A DNA stretch of 64,000 nucleotides from Prevotellaceae bacterium UBA1075 (GCA_002316015.1 DCCS01000044.1:70004-134003); one strand, 5' to 3'; counted from the first letter of the stretch, positions 1 through 9,483 are shown. The notes: generated from the letters alone by a model not told the origin. Program-made: numbers and translations.

Positions 1-98
1 GGCGATGCGGCGCACTGCGTTGGACAACGCGCCCAGGCCGGGCGGAAGAGGCGGCACGCCCGCACAACGTCCGGCCACGGCTTGACCACGCAAAACAG

Positions 99-137
99 GA
101 AAGCCTGGGGCGGGGTGACTCCCCGCTCCAGGCTTTC
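99..137 (-). terminator. Terminator-like hairpin downstream of alaS
   Basis: Bases 99-115 pair with 121-137 around a 5-base loop, with one wobble or mismatch in the stem (position 109 with 127). Read on the minus strand the stem is followed by CTGTTTTGCG, a short T-run, as expected for factor-independent termination after alaS, which stops at 176. The left-hand 98 bases hold no gene I can support. Confidence 0.6.
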
Positions 138-175
138 GCGCGTGATTATGTGCCCGTCTCCTTTTTGTCCCGGCC

Positions 176-2791
176 TCAAGCTGTGAGCAGCTCCACCAGT
201 TTGTCTACAGCCTGTGTCAGCCCCTCGGCATTGCGGCCTCCGGCCGTGGCGAAATGGGGCTGTCCGCCGCCGCCGCCCTGGATGAGCCTGGCAGCCTCGC
301 GGATGCTCTTGCCCACATGCGCGCCCGCTGCCACAGCCTCGTCGCTGGCGGCGGCGGTGAGCAGGGGCTTGCCGTCGTTGACGCTGCCCAGCACCACGAT
401 ACTGCCAGGCAGTTCGGCACGGATCTGGAAGGCCATGTCCTTGACAAACTCGGCAGGCAGGGGCACGATGCCCTTCACCACCTTCAGCCCGTTCACCTCC
501 TTGGCCTGGGACAGCAACTGCTGCTTCATCTGCGCGGCCTTGTCCTTCAAGAGCCCGGTCAGCTCGCTGTGCAGTTCGCTGTTCTCGCTGAGCGTCTTCT
601 GCACGGCGGCCTTCAGGTCGGGCGCGTTGTTGAAGATGGAGCGCAACTCGGCGGCTGTGTCTATCAGGCTGTAGAGCAGGTTCTCCACCTGCACGCCCGT
701 GATGGCCTCGATGCGGCGCACGCCTGCGGCCACGCTGCTCTCGCCCAAGATCTTGAACATGCCCAGGCGGCCGGTGCTGGCAGCGTGGCAACCGCCACAC
801 AGCTCCACGCTCTTGCCAAACTGCACGACGCGCACCCTGTCGCCATACTTCTCGCCGAAGAGGGCGATGGCTCCCAGTTTGCGGGCCTCGTCGATGGGCA
901 CATCACGGTGGTCCTGCAGGGGGATGTCCTCGCGGATGCGCGCATTCACGATGCGCTCGACCTTGCGCAGTTCCTCGGGGGTCACCTTCTGGAAGTGCGA
1001 GAAGTCAAAGCGCAGCCCCTCGGGAGTCACCAGCGAGCCTTTCTGCTCCACATGGTCGCCCAGCACCTCGCGCAGCGCCTGGTCGAGCAGGTGCGTGCAG
1101 GTGTGGTTGGCCTCACTGGCGTGGCGCCAGTCGGTGTCCACACAGGCCATGAAGTCGGCCTGGGGGTTCTGGGGAATCTGCTTGGTGATGTGCACGGGCA
1201 GGTTGTTCTCGCGCTTGGTGTCGATGACCTCGATGGTCTCGCCCTCGCTCACGAGCACGCCACGGTCGCCCACCTGTCCGCCCATCTCGGCGTAGAAAGG
1301 GGTCTTGTCAAGTACTATCTGGTAGAAGGTCTGCTTCTTCTGTGTCACACGGCGGTAGCGCAGGATGTGGCACTCGTGCTCGGTGCAGTCCCATCCCACG
1401 AAGGTGGTCTCGCCGGGGCGCACCTCCACCCAGTCGTCGTTCTCCACGGCGGCTGCGTTGCGGGCGCGCTCCTTCTGCTTCTGCATCTCCACATTGAAGC
1501 CAGCCTCGTCCACGGCGAGCCCGTTCTCGTGGCAGATGAGCTCGGTGAGGTCAAGGGGGAAGCCGTAGGTGTCAAAGAGGGCGAACGCCTTCGCTCCCGG
1601 TATCACGGTGCTCTGCGCGGCCTTGGTCTCGCGCATCACGCCGTCGAGCAGGCGTATGCCGGTCTCCAGTGTGCGCAGGAAGCTGTCCTCCTCCTCCCTC
1701 ATCACCTTGGTGATGAGTTCCTTCTGGGCCCGCAGTTCGGGATATGTGCCGCCCATCTCGCGGATGAGCACAGGCAGCAGGCGGTACATGAAGGCCTCCT
1801 TCTGTCCCAGGAACGTGTAGGCATAGCGCACGGCACGGCGCAGGATGCGGCGTATGACGTAGCCCGCCTTGGCATTGCTGGGGAGCTGCCCGTCGGCGAT
1901 GCTGAAGGCGATGGTGCGCAGGTGGTCGGCCACCACGCGCATGGCCACGTCGGTCTCCTCGCGGTCGCCGTAGCGGTAGCCGCTCATGTCGCAGATGGCC
2001 TGGATGATGGGCTGGAACACATCGGTGTCGTAGTTGGAATGCTTGCCCTGGACGACACGCACCAGGCGCTCAAATCCCATGCCCGTGTCGATGACGTTCA
2101 TCGAGAGGGGTTCCAGGTGCCCGTCGGCCTTGCGCTCATACTGCATGAACACGATGTTCCATATCTCGATGACCTGCGGGTCGTCCTTGTTCACCAGGTC
2201 ACGTCCGGGGACACCGTTGCGCTCCCCGGGCAGGCGGTTGTCGATGTGTATCTCGGAGCAGGGGCCGCAGGGGCCCGTGTCGCCCATCTCCCAGAAGTTG
2301 TCGTGCTTGCTGCCGTTGATGATATGGTCGGCCGGCACATGCTTGAGCCAGTAACGGGCGGCCTCGTCGTCGCGCTCGAGCCCCTCCTCGGGGCTTCCCT
2401 CGAAGACGGTCACATAGAGGTCGTCGGGATTCATCTTGAGCACGTCCACCAGGTACTCCCAGGCCATGTCGATGGCCCCCTCCTTGAAGTAGTCGCCGAA
2501 TGACCAGTTGCCCAGCATCTCAAACATGGTATGGTGATAGGTGTCGTGCCCCACCTCCTCCAGGTCGTTGTGCTTTCCGCTCACACGCAGACACTTCTGG
2601 CTGTCGGCACGCCGGCGCGGCTCGGGGTCGCGCGTGCCCAGGATGATGTCCTTCCACTGGTTCATGCCCGCGTTGGTGAACATCAGTGTGGGGTCATCCT
2701 TTATCACCATGGGGGCAGAGGGCACTATGGTGTGTCCCTTGGACTCGAAGTATCTCAGAAACGAGTCACGTATTTCGTTGGCTGTCATCAT
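176..2791 (-). CDS. alaS: Alanyl-tRNA synthetase
   Basis: Charges tRNA-Ala with alanine in the cytoplasm and edits mischarged Ser/Gly. The protein is about 871 residues, the usual family length. It has the class II catalytic core at the N-terminus, the editing-site zinc motifs HTCTH and CGGCH in the second half, and a C-terminal DHHA1-like glycine-rich segment (QGGGGGQPHFATAGG). I chose the ATG at 2791 (MMTANEIRDSF), which matches the family N-terminus; the next ATG at 2788 is equally possible. The open frame runs upstream to 2905, but that extension crosses the promoter at 2832-2839. It is transcribed divergently from the MerR gene. Identification is secure. Confidence 0.97.
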   Translation of the reverse strand: MMTANEIRDSFLRYFESKGHTIVPSAPMVIKDDPTLMFTNAGMNQWKDIILGTRDPEPRRRADSQKCLRVSGKHNDLEEVGHDTYHHTMFEMLGNWSFGDYFKEGAIDMAWEYLVDVLKMNPDDLYVTVFEGSPEEGLERDDEAARYWLKHVPADHIINGSKHDNFWEMGDTGPCGPCSEIHIDNRLPGERNGVPGRDLVNKDDPQVIEIWNIVFMQYERKADGHLEPLSMNVIDTGMGFERLVRVVQGKHSNYDTDVFQPIIQAICDMSGYRYGDREETDVAMRVVADHLRTIAFSIADGQLPSNAKAGYVIRRILRRAVRYAYTFLGQKEAFMYRLLPVLIREMGGTYPELRAQKELITKVMREEEDSFLRTLETGIRLLDGVMRETKAAQSTVIPGAKAFALFDTYGFPLDLTELICHENGLAVDEAGFNVEMQKQKERARNAAAVENDDWVEVRPGETTFVGWDCTEHECHILRYRRVTQKKQTFYQIVLDKTPFYAEMGGQVGDRGVLVSEGETIEVIDTKRENNLPVHITKQIPQNPQADFMACVDTDWRHASEANHTCTHLLDQALREVLGDHVEQKGSLVTPEGLRFDFSHFQKVTPEELRKVERIVNARIREDIPLQDHRDVPIDEARKLGAIALFGEKYGDRVRVVQFGKSVELCGGCHAASTGRLGMFKILGESSVAAGVRRIEAITGVQVENLLYSLIDTAAELRSIFNNAPDLKAAVQKTLSENSELHSELTGLLKDKAAQMKQQLLSQAKEVNGLKVVKGIVPLPAEFVKDMAFQIRAELPGSIVVLGSVNDGKPLLTAAASDEAVAAGAHVGKSIREAARLIQGGGGGQPHFATAGGRNAEGLTQAVDKLVELLTA

Positions 2792-2831
2792 GAATATTGT
2801 TTGTTCGAATAATCTGTGTGAAAAACAGTTG

Positions 2832-2839
2832 CAAAGGTA
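2832..2839 (-). promoter_or_regulatory. Bacteroidota -7 element for alaS
   Basis: The minus strand reads TACCTTTG, an exact match to the TAnnTTTG -7 consensus of Bacteroidota primary-sigma promoters, 40 bases before the alaS start. No convincing -33 box was seen. Confidence 0.6.
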
Positions 2840-2851
2840 ATTTGTTTTGCG

Positions 2852-2859
2852 TATTTTTG
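2852..2859 (+). promoter_or_regulatory. Bacteroidota -7 element for the MerR gene
   Basis: The plus strand reads TATTTTTG (TAnnTTTG), 39 bases before the MerR-family start at 2899. It is back to back with the alaS promoter, so the two promoters lie within 30 bp of each other. Confidence 0.55.
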
Positions 2860-2898
2860 CAAAGGATTTCAGATATAAAAGGGCTTCCCCCACCGAAT

Positions 2899-3243
2899 AT
2901 GGCACTCAACAAAGACAAGGATCTCAAGATGTATTTCTCCATCAGCGAGGTGGCCGCGCAATTTGGCGTGGCCGAGTCTGTGCTGAGGTTCTGGGAGAAG
3001 GAGTTCCCCAACATACACCCGCGCAAGACGCAGCGCAACGTGAGGCAGTACACGCGCGAGGACATCGAGGAGGTGCGCACGGTATATACACTGCTCAAGG
3101 AGCGCGGCATGAAGATTGCGGCCGCGCGGGAGATGCTGTCCAAGAACAAGAAGGGTGCCGCCGACATGGCCATGGTGCTGAACAAGTTGAAATCCATCAG
3201 GGCCGAGTTGCAGGACATCAGCCGCGAGCTGTCCGAACTGTAG
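2899..3243 (+). CDS. MerR-family transcriptional regulator
   Basis: A 114-residue DNA-binding protein. The N-terminal winged helix-turn-helix of the MerR family spans about residues 11-75 (YFSISEVAAQFGVAESVLRF, then an RQYTREDIEEV segment typical of MerR helix 2 and the wing). A short C-terminal helix (about residues 85-114) should form the dimerization coiled coil. There is no Cys-rich or other effector domain, so the inducer cannot be read from the sequence. The ATG at 2899 (MALNKDKDLKM) lies downstream of a good -7 element; a second ATG ten codons later is possible. It diverges from alaS and converges on rel. Confidence 0.9.
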   Translation: MALNKDKDLKMYFSISEVAAQFGVAESVLRFWEKEFPNIHPRKTQRNVRQYTREDIEEVRTVYTLLKERGMKIAAAREMLSKNKKGAADMAMVLNKLKSIRAELQDISRELSEL

Positions 3244-3302
3244 CGAAGGGGGAGAGGCAGGCACCATGCCGCCCGGGCGGGCGGGAGCGGCCACGGGCAC
3301 GC

Positions 3303-5552
3303 TCAGAAGCGCACCACGTCCTCTATCTCGGGGATACGCTTCAAGTCGCGGCAGATATCCTGCACATCGCTCACGTCGTGTACACCCAGGCGTATCTCGC
3401 ACTCGAAGACACCATCGTGCGTGTCCACATTGAGGTGCTGTATGTTCACGTTGAGCTGCTGTGAGAGCACGCCGGTAATCTGGTGCAGCACCCCCACGTG
3501 GTCGATGCCGTTGGCGTGGATGGTCGCGGGAAAGAAGAGTTTCTTGTGCGTGTCCCAGTCGGCGGCCAGGATATGGTTGCCGTCACTGGCCTTCAGCTTG
3601 GCCGCGATGGGACACTGCCGCTTGTGGATGGTGATGCCGGTTTTCCCGTCGAAGTATCCAAGCACGTCATCACCAGGGATGGGGTGGCAGCAGCTGCAGA
3701 TGGTGTAGCGGCCGATGGTCTCCTCGTTAAGTATCAGAGGCTTCTTCCTGTCAATGGCCAGGGGTACGGTCTCGTTGGCGCTCACCGCCCCGCCGGCACT
3801 TTCGTGATGGCGAGTGAAGAAGTTGAGGTAGCGGCTCCAGCCCGACCTGCCGGGGTTCTTGCCCCGAAGGACAGCCACATCGGCATCGCCCAGCGTGATG
3901 GTCCCGCCGCCCAGAGCCGAGAAGAAGTCATCGCGGGAAGACATGTTGTGGAAACTGCGCAACTTGTCGATATTGACGCTGCTGGCCTCCATTTCACGCT
4001 CGCGCAGGAACTCGCCCAACCGCTCCTCGCCCCGCTTCTGCTTCTCGCGCTCCTCGCGGCGCAGCACCGCCTGTATCTTCCCCTTGGCCTTTGCCGTGGT
4101 GACGAACCCCATCCATTCGGGCTCCACCTTCTGGCTCTTCGAGGTGAGTATCTCGACCTGGTCGCCGCTCTGCAGCACATAACTGATGGGCTCCAGCTTG
4201 TGGTTGACCTTGGCCCCGATGCAGTGTGTGCCCAGGAACGTGTGGATGGTGAAGGCGAAATCCAGCACGGTGCTGTCGGCGGGCATCGTCTTGAAGTCGC
4301 CCTTGGGAGTGACCACGAATATCTCGCTCGCGTACAAGTTGAGCTTGATGGTGTCCAGAAAGTCGATGGCGTTGGGCTGGGGGTCGTCCAGAATCTCCTT
4401 GATGGTATGCAGCCACTTGTCCAGTTCGTTCTCGCTGTCCTCGGCGGTCTTTCCGCCCTCCTTGTACTTCCAGTGCGCTGCGAAGCCCTGCTCGGCCATC
4501 TCGTCCATGCGCTGGCTGCGTATCTGCACCTCAATCCACTGGCCGGTGTGGCTCATCAGCGTGGTGTGCAGTGCCTGGTACCCGTTGGCCTTGGGATGGG
4601 AGAGCCAGTCGCGGAAGCGCTCGGGGTGGGGCTTGTAGATGCTGCTGGCGATGGCGTATATCTGGAAGCACTCGGCTATCTCGTCCTGCACGCCCTCGTT
4701 CTGGAAGACAATGCGCACGGCCAGGATGTCGTATATCTCGTCAAAGGTGATGTGCTTGTTCTGCATCTTAGTCCAGATGCTGTAGGGCGACTTGATGCGC
4801 GCCTTGATCTCGTACTTGAGCCCCGTGGCGTCAAGTTTCTCCCTGATGGGGGCTGTGAACTGGTCGAAGATGGTGTTCAGATGCCCCTGCATGTCGGCCA
4901 GCCTCCGCTTGATGTCTTGGTACTCCTCGGGGTGCTCGTAACGGAAACTGAGGTCTTCGAGCTCCTCCTTAATCTTGTTCAGGCCAAGGCGGTTGGCCAG
5001 GGGGGCGTAAATATACAGGGTCTCTCCCGCTATCTTGTACTGCTTGTTGGGCAGCTGGCTGCCCAGCGTGCGCATGTTGTGCAGGCGGTCGGATATCTTG
5101 ATGAGTATCACGCGTATGTCGTCACTCATCGTCAGGAGCAGTTTCTTGAAGTTCTCGGCCTGTGCCGATGCCTTGTCACCGAAAATCCCCCCCGATATCT
5201 TGGTCAGGCCGTCCGTTATCTGGGCTATCTTGGGGCCGAAGATGTTCTCGATGTCCTCTACCGTGTAGTCGGTGTCCTCCACCACGTCATGCAGCAGTGC
5301 GGCGCAGATGCTCGTGCTGCCCAGCCCTATCTCCTCGCAGGCAATCTGCGCCACAGCGATGGGGTGCATGATGTATGGCTCGCCCGACAGGCGGCGTACA
5401 CCCTTGTGGGCCTGCCTTGCGAAGTTGAATGCCTTCTCTATTATCTCCGTATGCTTGCGGTGCCTCGACTGGAGGTAAGTGTCAACGAGGTGCTTGTAAG
5501 CCGCCTCCACCATGCGCGCGTCTTCCTGTTCTCTGCTTGTCATCTGATCCAT
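3303..5552 (-). CDS. rel: Bifunctional (p)ppGpp synthetase/hydrolase (RelA/SpoT family)
   Basis: Makes and degrades the stringent-response alarmones pppGpp and ppGpp. The 749 residues are laid out as expected. An HD hydrolase domain is N-terminal (LHDVVEDT, with His88-Asp89 and Glu92-Asp93). A synthetase domain lies around residues 215-330 (RIKSPYSIWTKM and YDILAVRIVF). A TGS domain spans about 395-455, followed by a helical region and a C-terminal ACT domain (about 670-749). The intact HD motif argues for a true bifunctional Rel rather than a synthetase-only RelA. It is the last gene of the parA-parB-DUF5683-transglycosylase-rel string. The 110-bp gap after the transglycosylase gene leaves room for its own promoter. 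Confidence 0.95.
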   Translation of the reverse strand: MDQMTSREQEDARMVEAAYKHLVDTYLQSRHRKHTEIIEKAFNFARQAHKGVRRLSGEPYIMHPIAVAQIACEEIGLGSTSICAALLHDVVEDTDYTVEDIENIFGPKIAQITDGLTKISGGIFGDKASAQAENFKKLLLTMSDDIRVILIKISDRLHNMRTLGSQLPNKQYKIAGETLYIYAPLANRLGLNKIKEELEDLSFRYEHPEEYQDIKRRLADMQGHLNTIFDQFTAPIREKLDATGLKYEIKARIKSPYSIWTKMQNKHITFDEIYDILAVRIVFQNEGVQDEIAECFQIYAIASSIYKPHPERFRDWLSHPKANGYQALHTTLMSHTGQWIEVQIRSQRMDEMAEQGFAAHWKYKEGGKTAEDSENELDKWLHTIKEILDDPQPNAIDFLDTIKLNLYASEIFVVTPKGDFKTMPADSTVLDFAFTIHTFLGTHCIGAKVNHKLEPISYVLQSGDQVEILTSKSQKVEPEWMGFVTTAKAKGKIQAVLRREEREKQKRGEERLGEFLREREMEASSVNIDKLRSFHNMSSRDDFFSALGGGTITLGDADVAVLRGKNPGRSGWSRYLNFFTRHHESAGGAVSANETVPLAIDRKKPLILNEETIGRYTICSCCHPIPGDDVLGYFDGKTGITIHKRQCPIAAKLKASDGNHILAADWDTHKKLFFPATIHANGIDHVGVLHQITGVLSQQLNVNIQHLNVDTHDGVFECEIRLGVHDVSDVQDICRDLKRIPEIEDVVRF

Positions 5553-5662
5553 AGATTCCGCCCTGTGGGGTTGTGGTGTATATCTTGCGTGTTGTCATGT
5601 TTTACGGCACGCGCATGGGCGCGTGTCCCGTCACGCCGCTCCACCCGTCCGCGCCCCTTGGT

Positions 5663-6937
5663 TCATCTCACCCTGATCCTCTGTCCGGGATTGATGCGTG
5701 TGCCCCGCATGCGGTTGAGTCTTTTTATCTTTGCCACCGTGGTGTTGTTCCGCCTGGCGATGGCTCCCAGCGTGTCGCCCTTGCGCACCCTCACGGTCCG
5801 TGTCCTGGGATGCCGCGCGGCCTTCGGCCTGGGCTCCGCCACAGCCACCTCCACCACCTGGACCCGCTCCCCGGGCTGCACATAGATGCTGTCGCCCGCC
5901 TCGATGAACGCGTTCACCTTGTCAACCGGCATGCGCAGTATGCAGGGGCGCGCCTCGCCCGGGATCAGGCTGGTGCGGTACTGAGGGTTGAGCCCCCTGA
6001 GCTCGTCATGCGCGATGCCGCACATCTGCTCTATGCGCTCCATGCGCACATCGCGTGTCACCACCAGCGTGTCGGTGGCTTGCGGAAGCGTGGTCTTCAC
6101 AGGGCAAATGTTGTGGTCGCAGTAATAATTCATGATGTAGTTGGCCGCGATGAACGCCGGAACGTAGCCCTGCGTCTCGCGCGGCAGGTAGGAGTAGATG
6201 GCCCAGTAGTCCCGCGCCCCGCCCGCGCGCTTGATGGCCTTGCTCACATTGTTGGGGCCGCAATTGTAGCTGGCTATCACCAGCGTCCAGTCACCGAAGA
6301 TGTCGTAGAGGTCTCTGAGATACCTGGCGGCGGCATAACTGGCCTTCACGGGGTCGCGCCGCTCATCGACCAGGCTGGTCACCTCCAGCCCATACTGCTT
6401 TCCTGTGGTCACCATGAACTGCCACAGGCCGGCCGCGCCCACCCGGCTTGTGGCCCCGGGGTTGAGCGCGCTCTCTATCACAGGCAGGTATTTCAGTTCG
6501 AGGGGCACCTGGTAACTCTCCAGTGCCTCCTCGAAGATGGGCACATAGAAGTTGAAGGCCCCCAGCATCACGCTCACCGAGCGGCGAAGCCGTCCCCCAT
6601 ACAGGTCGATGTACTTCCTCACCACCTCGTTGTAGGGCATGTCCACCACGTTTGGCAACCGCCGCAGCCGCGACTGGTACACCTCGGGGCTATAGGTCAC
6701 CACCTCGCCCGTGGTGTGGCAGTCCTCGCCGACGGCCAGGTTGCCACGCACCGCCCAACTGTGCAGCAGGCTGTCCATCTCCCGTGTCTGCATGCCCTCG
6801 GGCAGTGCCAGCGTGCTGTCCTGCCCACCGGCGACGCTGTCGCCAGCCTCCTCCTGCGCGCAGGCCGGCAGTGTGGCGGCCAGCATGCCGGCCGCCACGA
6901 GGACGGCCTTGCCCAGCAAGTCTCTTATTTGTCTCAT
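5663..6937 (-). CDS. Membrane-bound lytic transglycosylase with LysM (MltD-like)
   Basis: Predicted to cleave peptidoglycan glycan strands in the periplasm. The 424 residues contain a signal peptide (about 1-24, ending ACA-QE), an SLT catalytic domain with the catalytic Glu in LKYLPVIESALNP and the downstream GLWQFM and SYNCGPNN motifs, a degenerate LysM-like stretch, and a clear C-terminal LysM (VRKGDTLGAIARRNNTT). I chose the ATG at 6937 because GGAGGAG lies a few bases upstream. An alternative ATG at 6955 overlaps the upstream TAA by one base and would add six residues. The upstream genes are a DUF5683 protein and parB. Confidence 0.9.
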   Translation of the reverse strand: MRQIRDLLGKAVLVAAGMLAATLPACAQEEAGDSVAGGQDSTLALPEGMQTREMDSLLHSWAVRGNLAVGEDCHTTGEVVTYSPEVYQSRLRRLPNVVDMPYNEVVRKYIDLYGGRLRRSVSVMLGAFNFYVPIFEEALESYQVPLELKYLPVIESALNPGATSRVGAAGLWQFMVTTGKQYGLEVTSLVDERRDPVKASYAAARYLRDLYDIFGDWTLVIASYNCGPNNVSKAIKRAGGARDYWAIYSYLPRETQGYVPAFIAANYIMNYYCDHNICPVKTTLPQATDTLVVTRDVRMERIEQMCGIAHDELRGLNPQYRTSLIPGEARPCILRMPVDKVNAFIEAGDSIYVQPGERVQVVEVAVAEPRPKAARHPRTRTVRVRKGDTLGAIARRNNTTVAKIKRLNRMRGTRINPGQRIRVR

Positions 6938-6954
6938 TGTTCTCTCCTCCTTCA

Positions 6955-7761
6955 TTAGAAGTTCAGGCATATGCCCAGCGCGGGCACCCGGTGACGGCCG
7001 CGCCCGTCCGTCGCGTGAGTCTCCATCATGCCCGGCTGCAGGTGCAGGCTGAGGTCCTCGCTGATGTCAAACGAGGAGAGCTCCGCATCCACATACGCGT
7101 CCACCACCGAGAGCAGATACACGCCCGCAAAGGCGAAGATGCTCATGTCCCTGAAGCGGCGGAAATGGTTTTTCTTGTTCTTGAATATCTCCTTGAAACG
7201 CTCCTCCTTGCCCGTTATGTCATAGCCCAGGGGAAGCATCTTCTCATAACTCTTGGTGTTGGGGTCGCTGTCCATGATGTCAAGATAAGCCTGCGAGTAG
7301 TCCTTCAGCATCTGGTTGTTCCAGGTGAGGGCATACGCGCAGCCCAGGTATCCGCCATAGATGACGGGCAGTTTCCAGTACTTGCGGTTGTATATCTGCC
7401 CCCCTCCCGGAAAGGCCAGCGCAAGCCACATGGAGCGTATGGGGTCGGGCTTGAAGAGGGCAGGCTTCTCCTGTGGCAGTGCCTTGCGCAACAGGCTGTC
7501 GGTCACTGCGGCCAGGGCGAGCGTGTCAATGTGCAGGCTGTCGGGCGGGAGCGCTTCGACGCTGTCGGCCCGTGCGGCGGGGGAAGTCGCAGGAGCAGGC
7601 ACGCCGTAGGCGGGCAGCCCCTCACCCTGCAGGGTATCGGCGGGCAAACGGCATGTCTCCCGAACGGCATGCGCGCGGGCCAAAGCCGCCGCACTCCAAC
7701 ACGCGGCCAGCAGCCACATCGCCAGTGCCCTGACCCCGGATATGTGCCTGTGTCGTGTCAA
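6955..7761 (-). CDS. DUF5683 family membrane/secreted protein, TTG start
   Basis: Function unknown. It is recognised as the DUF5683 family by the stretch AFPGGGQIYNRKYWKLP followed by predicted membrane segments (VIYGGYLGCAYALTW and MSIFAFAGVYLLSVVDAYVD). An N-terminal signal peptide precedes a roughly 70-residue low-complexity linker. The frame starts with TTG at 7761, overlapping the parB stop (TTGA). This gives an N-terminus MTRHRHISG with the basic residues a signal peptide needs. The next ATG (7719) would remove that basic region, so I prefer the coupled TTG. It sits between parB and the transglycosylase gene, which suggests an envelope role, but that is inference. Confidence 0.8.
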   Translation of the reverse strand: MTRHRHISGVRALAMWLLAACWSAAALARAHAVRETCRLPADTLQGEGLPAYGVPAPATSPAARADSVEALPPDSLHIDTLALAAVTDSLLRKALPQEKPALFKPDPIRSMWLALAFPGGGQIYNRKYWKLPVIYGGYLGCAYALTWNNQMLKDYSQAYLDIMDSDPNTKSYEKMLPLGYDITGKEERFKEIFKNKKNHFRRFRDMSIFAFAGVYLLSVVDAYVDAELSSFDISEDLSLHLQPGMMETHATDGRGRHRVPALGICLNF

Positions 7762-8660
7762 GCCTTCAGCCGGTCAAATATCTCCATGATGCGCTCCAGT
7801 TCGGCCTCGTTGGCAAAGGGGATGCTTATCTTGCCCCTGCCCTTCTCCGAGCAGGTCATCTGTACCTTGGTGTGGAAAAAGGAGCTCAGGCTGTCGCGCA
7901 GTACGTTGTACTCGTTGCTCAGCGTGGAGCCCTTCTGCCGTATGCGCTTGCCGTCCCTGGCCTTCACCGTCCCGCCCGAGGACAGTTCCTTGACCATCTC
8001 CTCCACGCGCCGCACGCTCAGCCCGTGCGCCACCATCTCCTCGAAGACGTGCAGCTGTGCCTTCGGGTCGTCCAGTGCCAGCAGCGCGCGGGCGTGCCCC
8101 ATGTCAATCTGCCGCTCCTTGAGAGCCACCTGTATGGGCGCGGGCAATTTGAGCAGGCGCAGGTAGTTGGTCACCGTGGCGCGGTTCTTGCCCACCTTCT
8201 CGCTCAGTTGCTCCTGCGTGAGCCCGTACTGCTCTATCAGGTGCTGGTAAGCCAGTGCCACCTCCAGGGCGGTGAGATCCTGCCGCTGTATGTTCTCCAC
8301 GAGTGCCATCTCCATCATATTCTCGTCATCGACGGTGCGTATGTAGGCAGGTATGCGTGTCAGGCCAGCCATCTGGCAAGCCCTCCACCTGCGCTCTCCG
8401 GCGATGATGGTATAGTATCCGTCACCCGTGTCACGCAGGGTGATGGGCTGCACGATGCCTATCTGCGCGATGCTGTCGGCCAGTTCGCGCAGGCTCTCTT
8501 CGTTGAACTCGCGCCGTGGCTGGTCGGGGTTCGGCCTCACCAGCATCACGTCCACCTCGCCGATGTTCGACGACCCGCCCGTCCTCACCTCGCTGTTGTC
8601 CAGCAGCGCGTCCAGCCCGCGTCCCAGCGCCGGGCCGCCATATTTCTTCCGTATAGTCAT
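7758..8660 (-). CDS. parB: Chromosome-partitioning protein ParB
   Basis: A DNA-binding CTPase-family protein that loads at parS sites and works with ParA in chromosome segregation. In the 300 residues the N-terminal ParB/Sulfiredoxin domain is marked by VRPNPDQPRREF and AGERRWRACQMAG. The central helix-turn-helix follows (GLTQEQLSEKVGKNRATVTN), with a C-terminal dimerization region. It lies 13 bp downstream of parA. I found no parS consensus (a palindrome around CACGTG) in the window, so its loading site is elsewhere or divergent. Confidence 0.95.
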   Translation of the reverse strand: MTIRKKYGGPALGRGLDALLDNSEVRTGGSSNIGEVDVMLVRPNPDQPRREFNEESLRELADSIAQIGIVQPITLRDTGDGYYTIIAGERRWRACQMAGLTRIPAYIRTVDDENMMEMALVENIQRQDLTALEVALAYQHLIEQYGLTQEQLSEKVGKNRATVTNYLRLLKLPAPIQVALKERQIDMGHARALLALDDPKAQLHVFEEMVAHGLSVRRVEEMVKELSSGGTVKARDGKRIRQKGSTLSNEYNVLRDSLSSFFHTKVQMTCSEKGRGKISIPFANEAELERIMEIFDRLKA

Positions 8661-8673
8661 GTGTACCTTATCT

Positions 8674-9441
8674 TTAAGCCTCGTTCTTGCTCACCACCTC
8701 CTCGGCCAAACCCACATACGCTTTCGCGCCGGCCGAGTCGGCATCGTACAGTATGGCCGGCATGCCATGCCCGGGAGCCTCGCTCAGCTTCACGTTGCGC
8801 TGTATCACAGTCTGGAACACGAGGTCGCGGAAGTGCCTCCGCACCTCGTCCCTCACCTGGTTGGCCAGGCGCAGGCGCCCGTCATACATGGTGAGCAGGA
8901 AGCCCTCTATCTCCAGTTCTTGGTTGAGTCGCGACTTCACTATCTTGATGGTGTTGAGCAACTGGCTGATTCCCTCCAGGGCGAAGTACTCGCACTGCAC
9001 GGGTATGATGACGCTTTGCGCCGCCGTGAGTGCGTTGACCGTGATGAGCCCCAGGCTGGGGCTGCAGTCGATGAGGATATAGTCATACTCCTGGCGCACG
9101 TCGGCCAGCAGCCGCTTGAGCACGGTCTCACGCGAGCGCATCTTGAGCATCTCTATCTCCGCGCCCACGAGGTCCACGTGTGACGGAATGATGTCCAGCC
9201 CCTCGATGTCGGTTGTGTAGATGGTCTCGCGCATGGGCATCTGTCCCGTCAGCGCATTGTAGATGGTGCTGTCCACCTGCTTGCTGTCAACGCCAAGGCC
9301 GCTTGAGGCGTTGGCCTGCGGGTCGGCGTCAATCAGCAAGACCTTCTTCTCCATGGTGGCCAGCGAAGCGGCCAGGTTCATGCTGGTGGTGGTCTTCCCC
9401 ACTCCGCCCTTCTGATTGGCTACTGCGATAATCTTGCTCAT
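8674..9441 (-). CDS. parA: Chromosome-partitioning ATPase ParA/Soj
   Basis: A 255-residue deviant-Walker ATPase that forms dynamic patterns on the nucleoid to position ParB complexes. Visible motifs are the deviant Walker A KGGVGKTT (residues 11-18), LIDADPQANAS, Walker B DYILIDCSPSLG and a C-terminal Ala-rich helix. The lack of an N-terminal DNA-binding extension fits the short chromosomal Soj type. It is first gene of the minus-strand operon, with a -7 element at 9476-9483 and two DnaA boxes further upstream. In Bacillus Soj regulates DnaA, which makes the nearby boxes of interest. Confidence 0.96.
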   Translation of the reverse strand: MSKIIAVANQKGGVGKTTTSMNLAASLATMEKKVLLIDADPQANASSGLGVDSKQVDSTIYNALTGQMPMRETIYTTDIEGLDIIPSHVDLVGAEIEMLKMRSRETVLKRLLADVRQEYDYILIDCSPSLGLITVNALTAAQSVIIPVQCEYFALEGISQLLNTIKIVKSRLNQELEIEGFLLTMYDGRLRLANQVRDEVRRHFRDLVFQTVIQRNVKLSEAPGHGMPAILYDADSAGAKAYVGLAEEVVSKNEA

Positions 9442-9475
9442 TCGGTATATCCCTGTTTATGTTGTTTGGCGAGTG

Positions 9476-9483
9476 CAAAGTTA
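9476..9483 (-). promoter_or_regulatory. Bacteroidota -7 element for parA
   Basis: The minus strand reads TAACTTTG (TAnnTTTG), 34 bases before the parA ATG. It is the likely promoter for the parA-parB-DUF5683-transglycosylase string. Confidence 0.55.

Noticed and set aside
2..85. Possible C-terminal end of a plus-strand gene (open frame ending TGA at 83-85)
   Set aside because: Only 27 codons are visible, Arg/Pro/Ala-rich, and all three frames are open over most of this stretch; no support.
254..2503. 749-codon open frame on the plus strand opposite alaS
   Set aside because: Mirror frame of a GC-rich gene; composition (Leu/Val/His/Gly-rich, no motifs) is typical of antisense shadows.
3483..5885. 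800-codon open frame on the plus strand opposite rel
   Set aside because: Antisense shadow of an unmistakable Rel protein; no family features or promoter.
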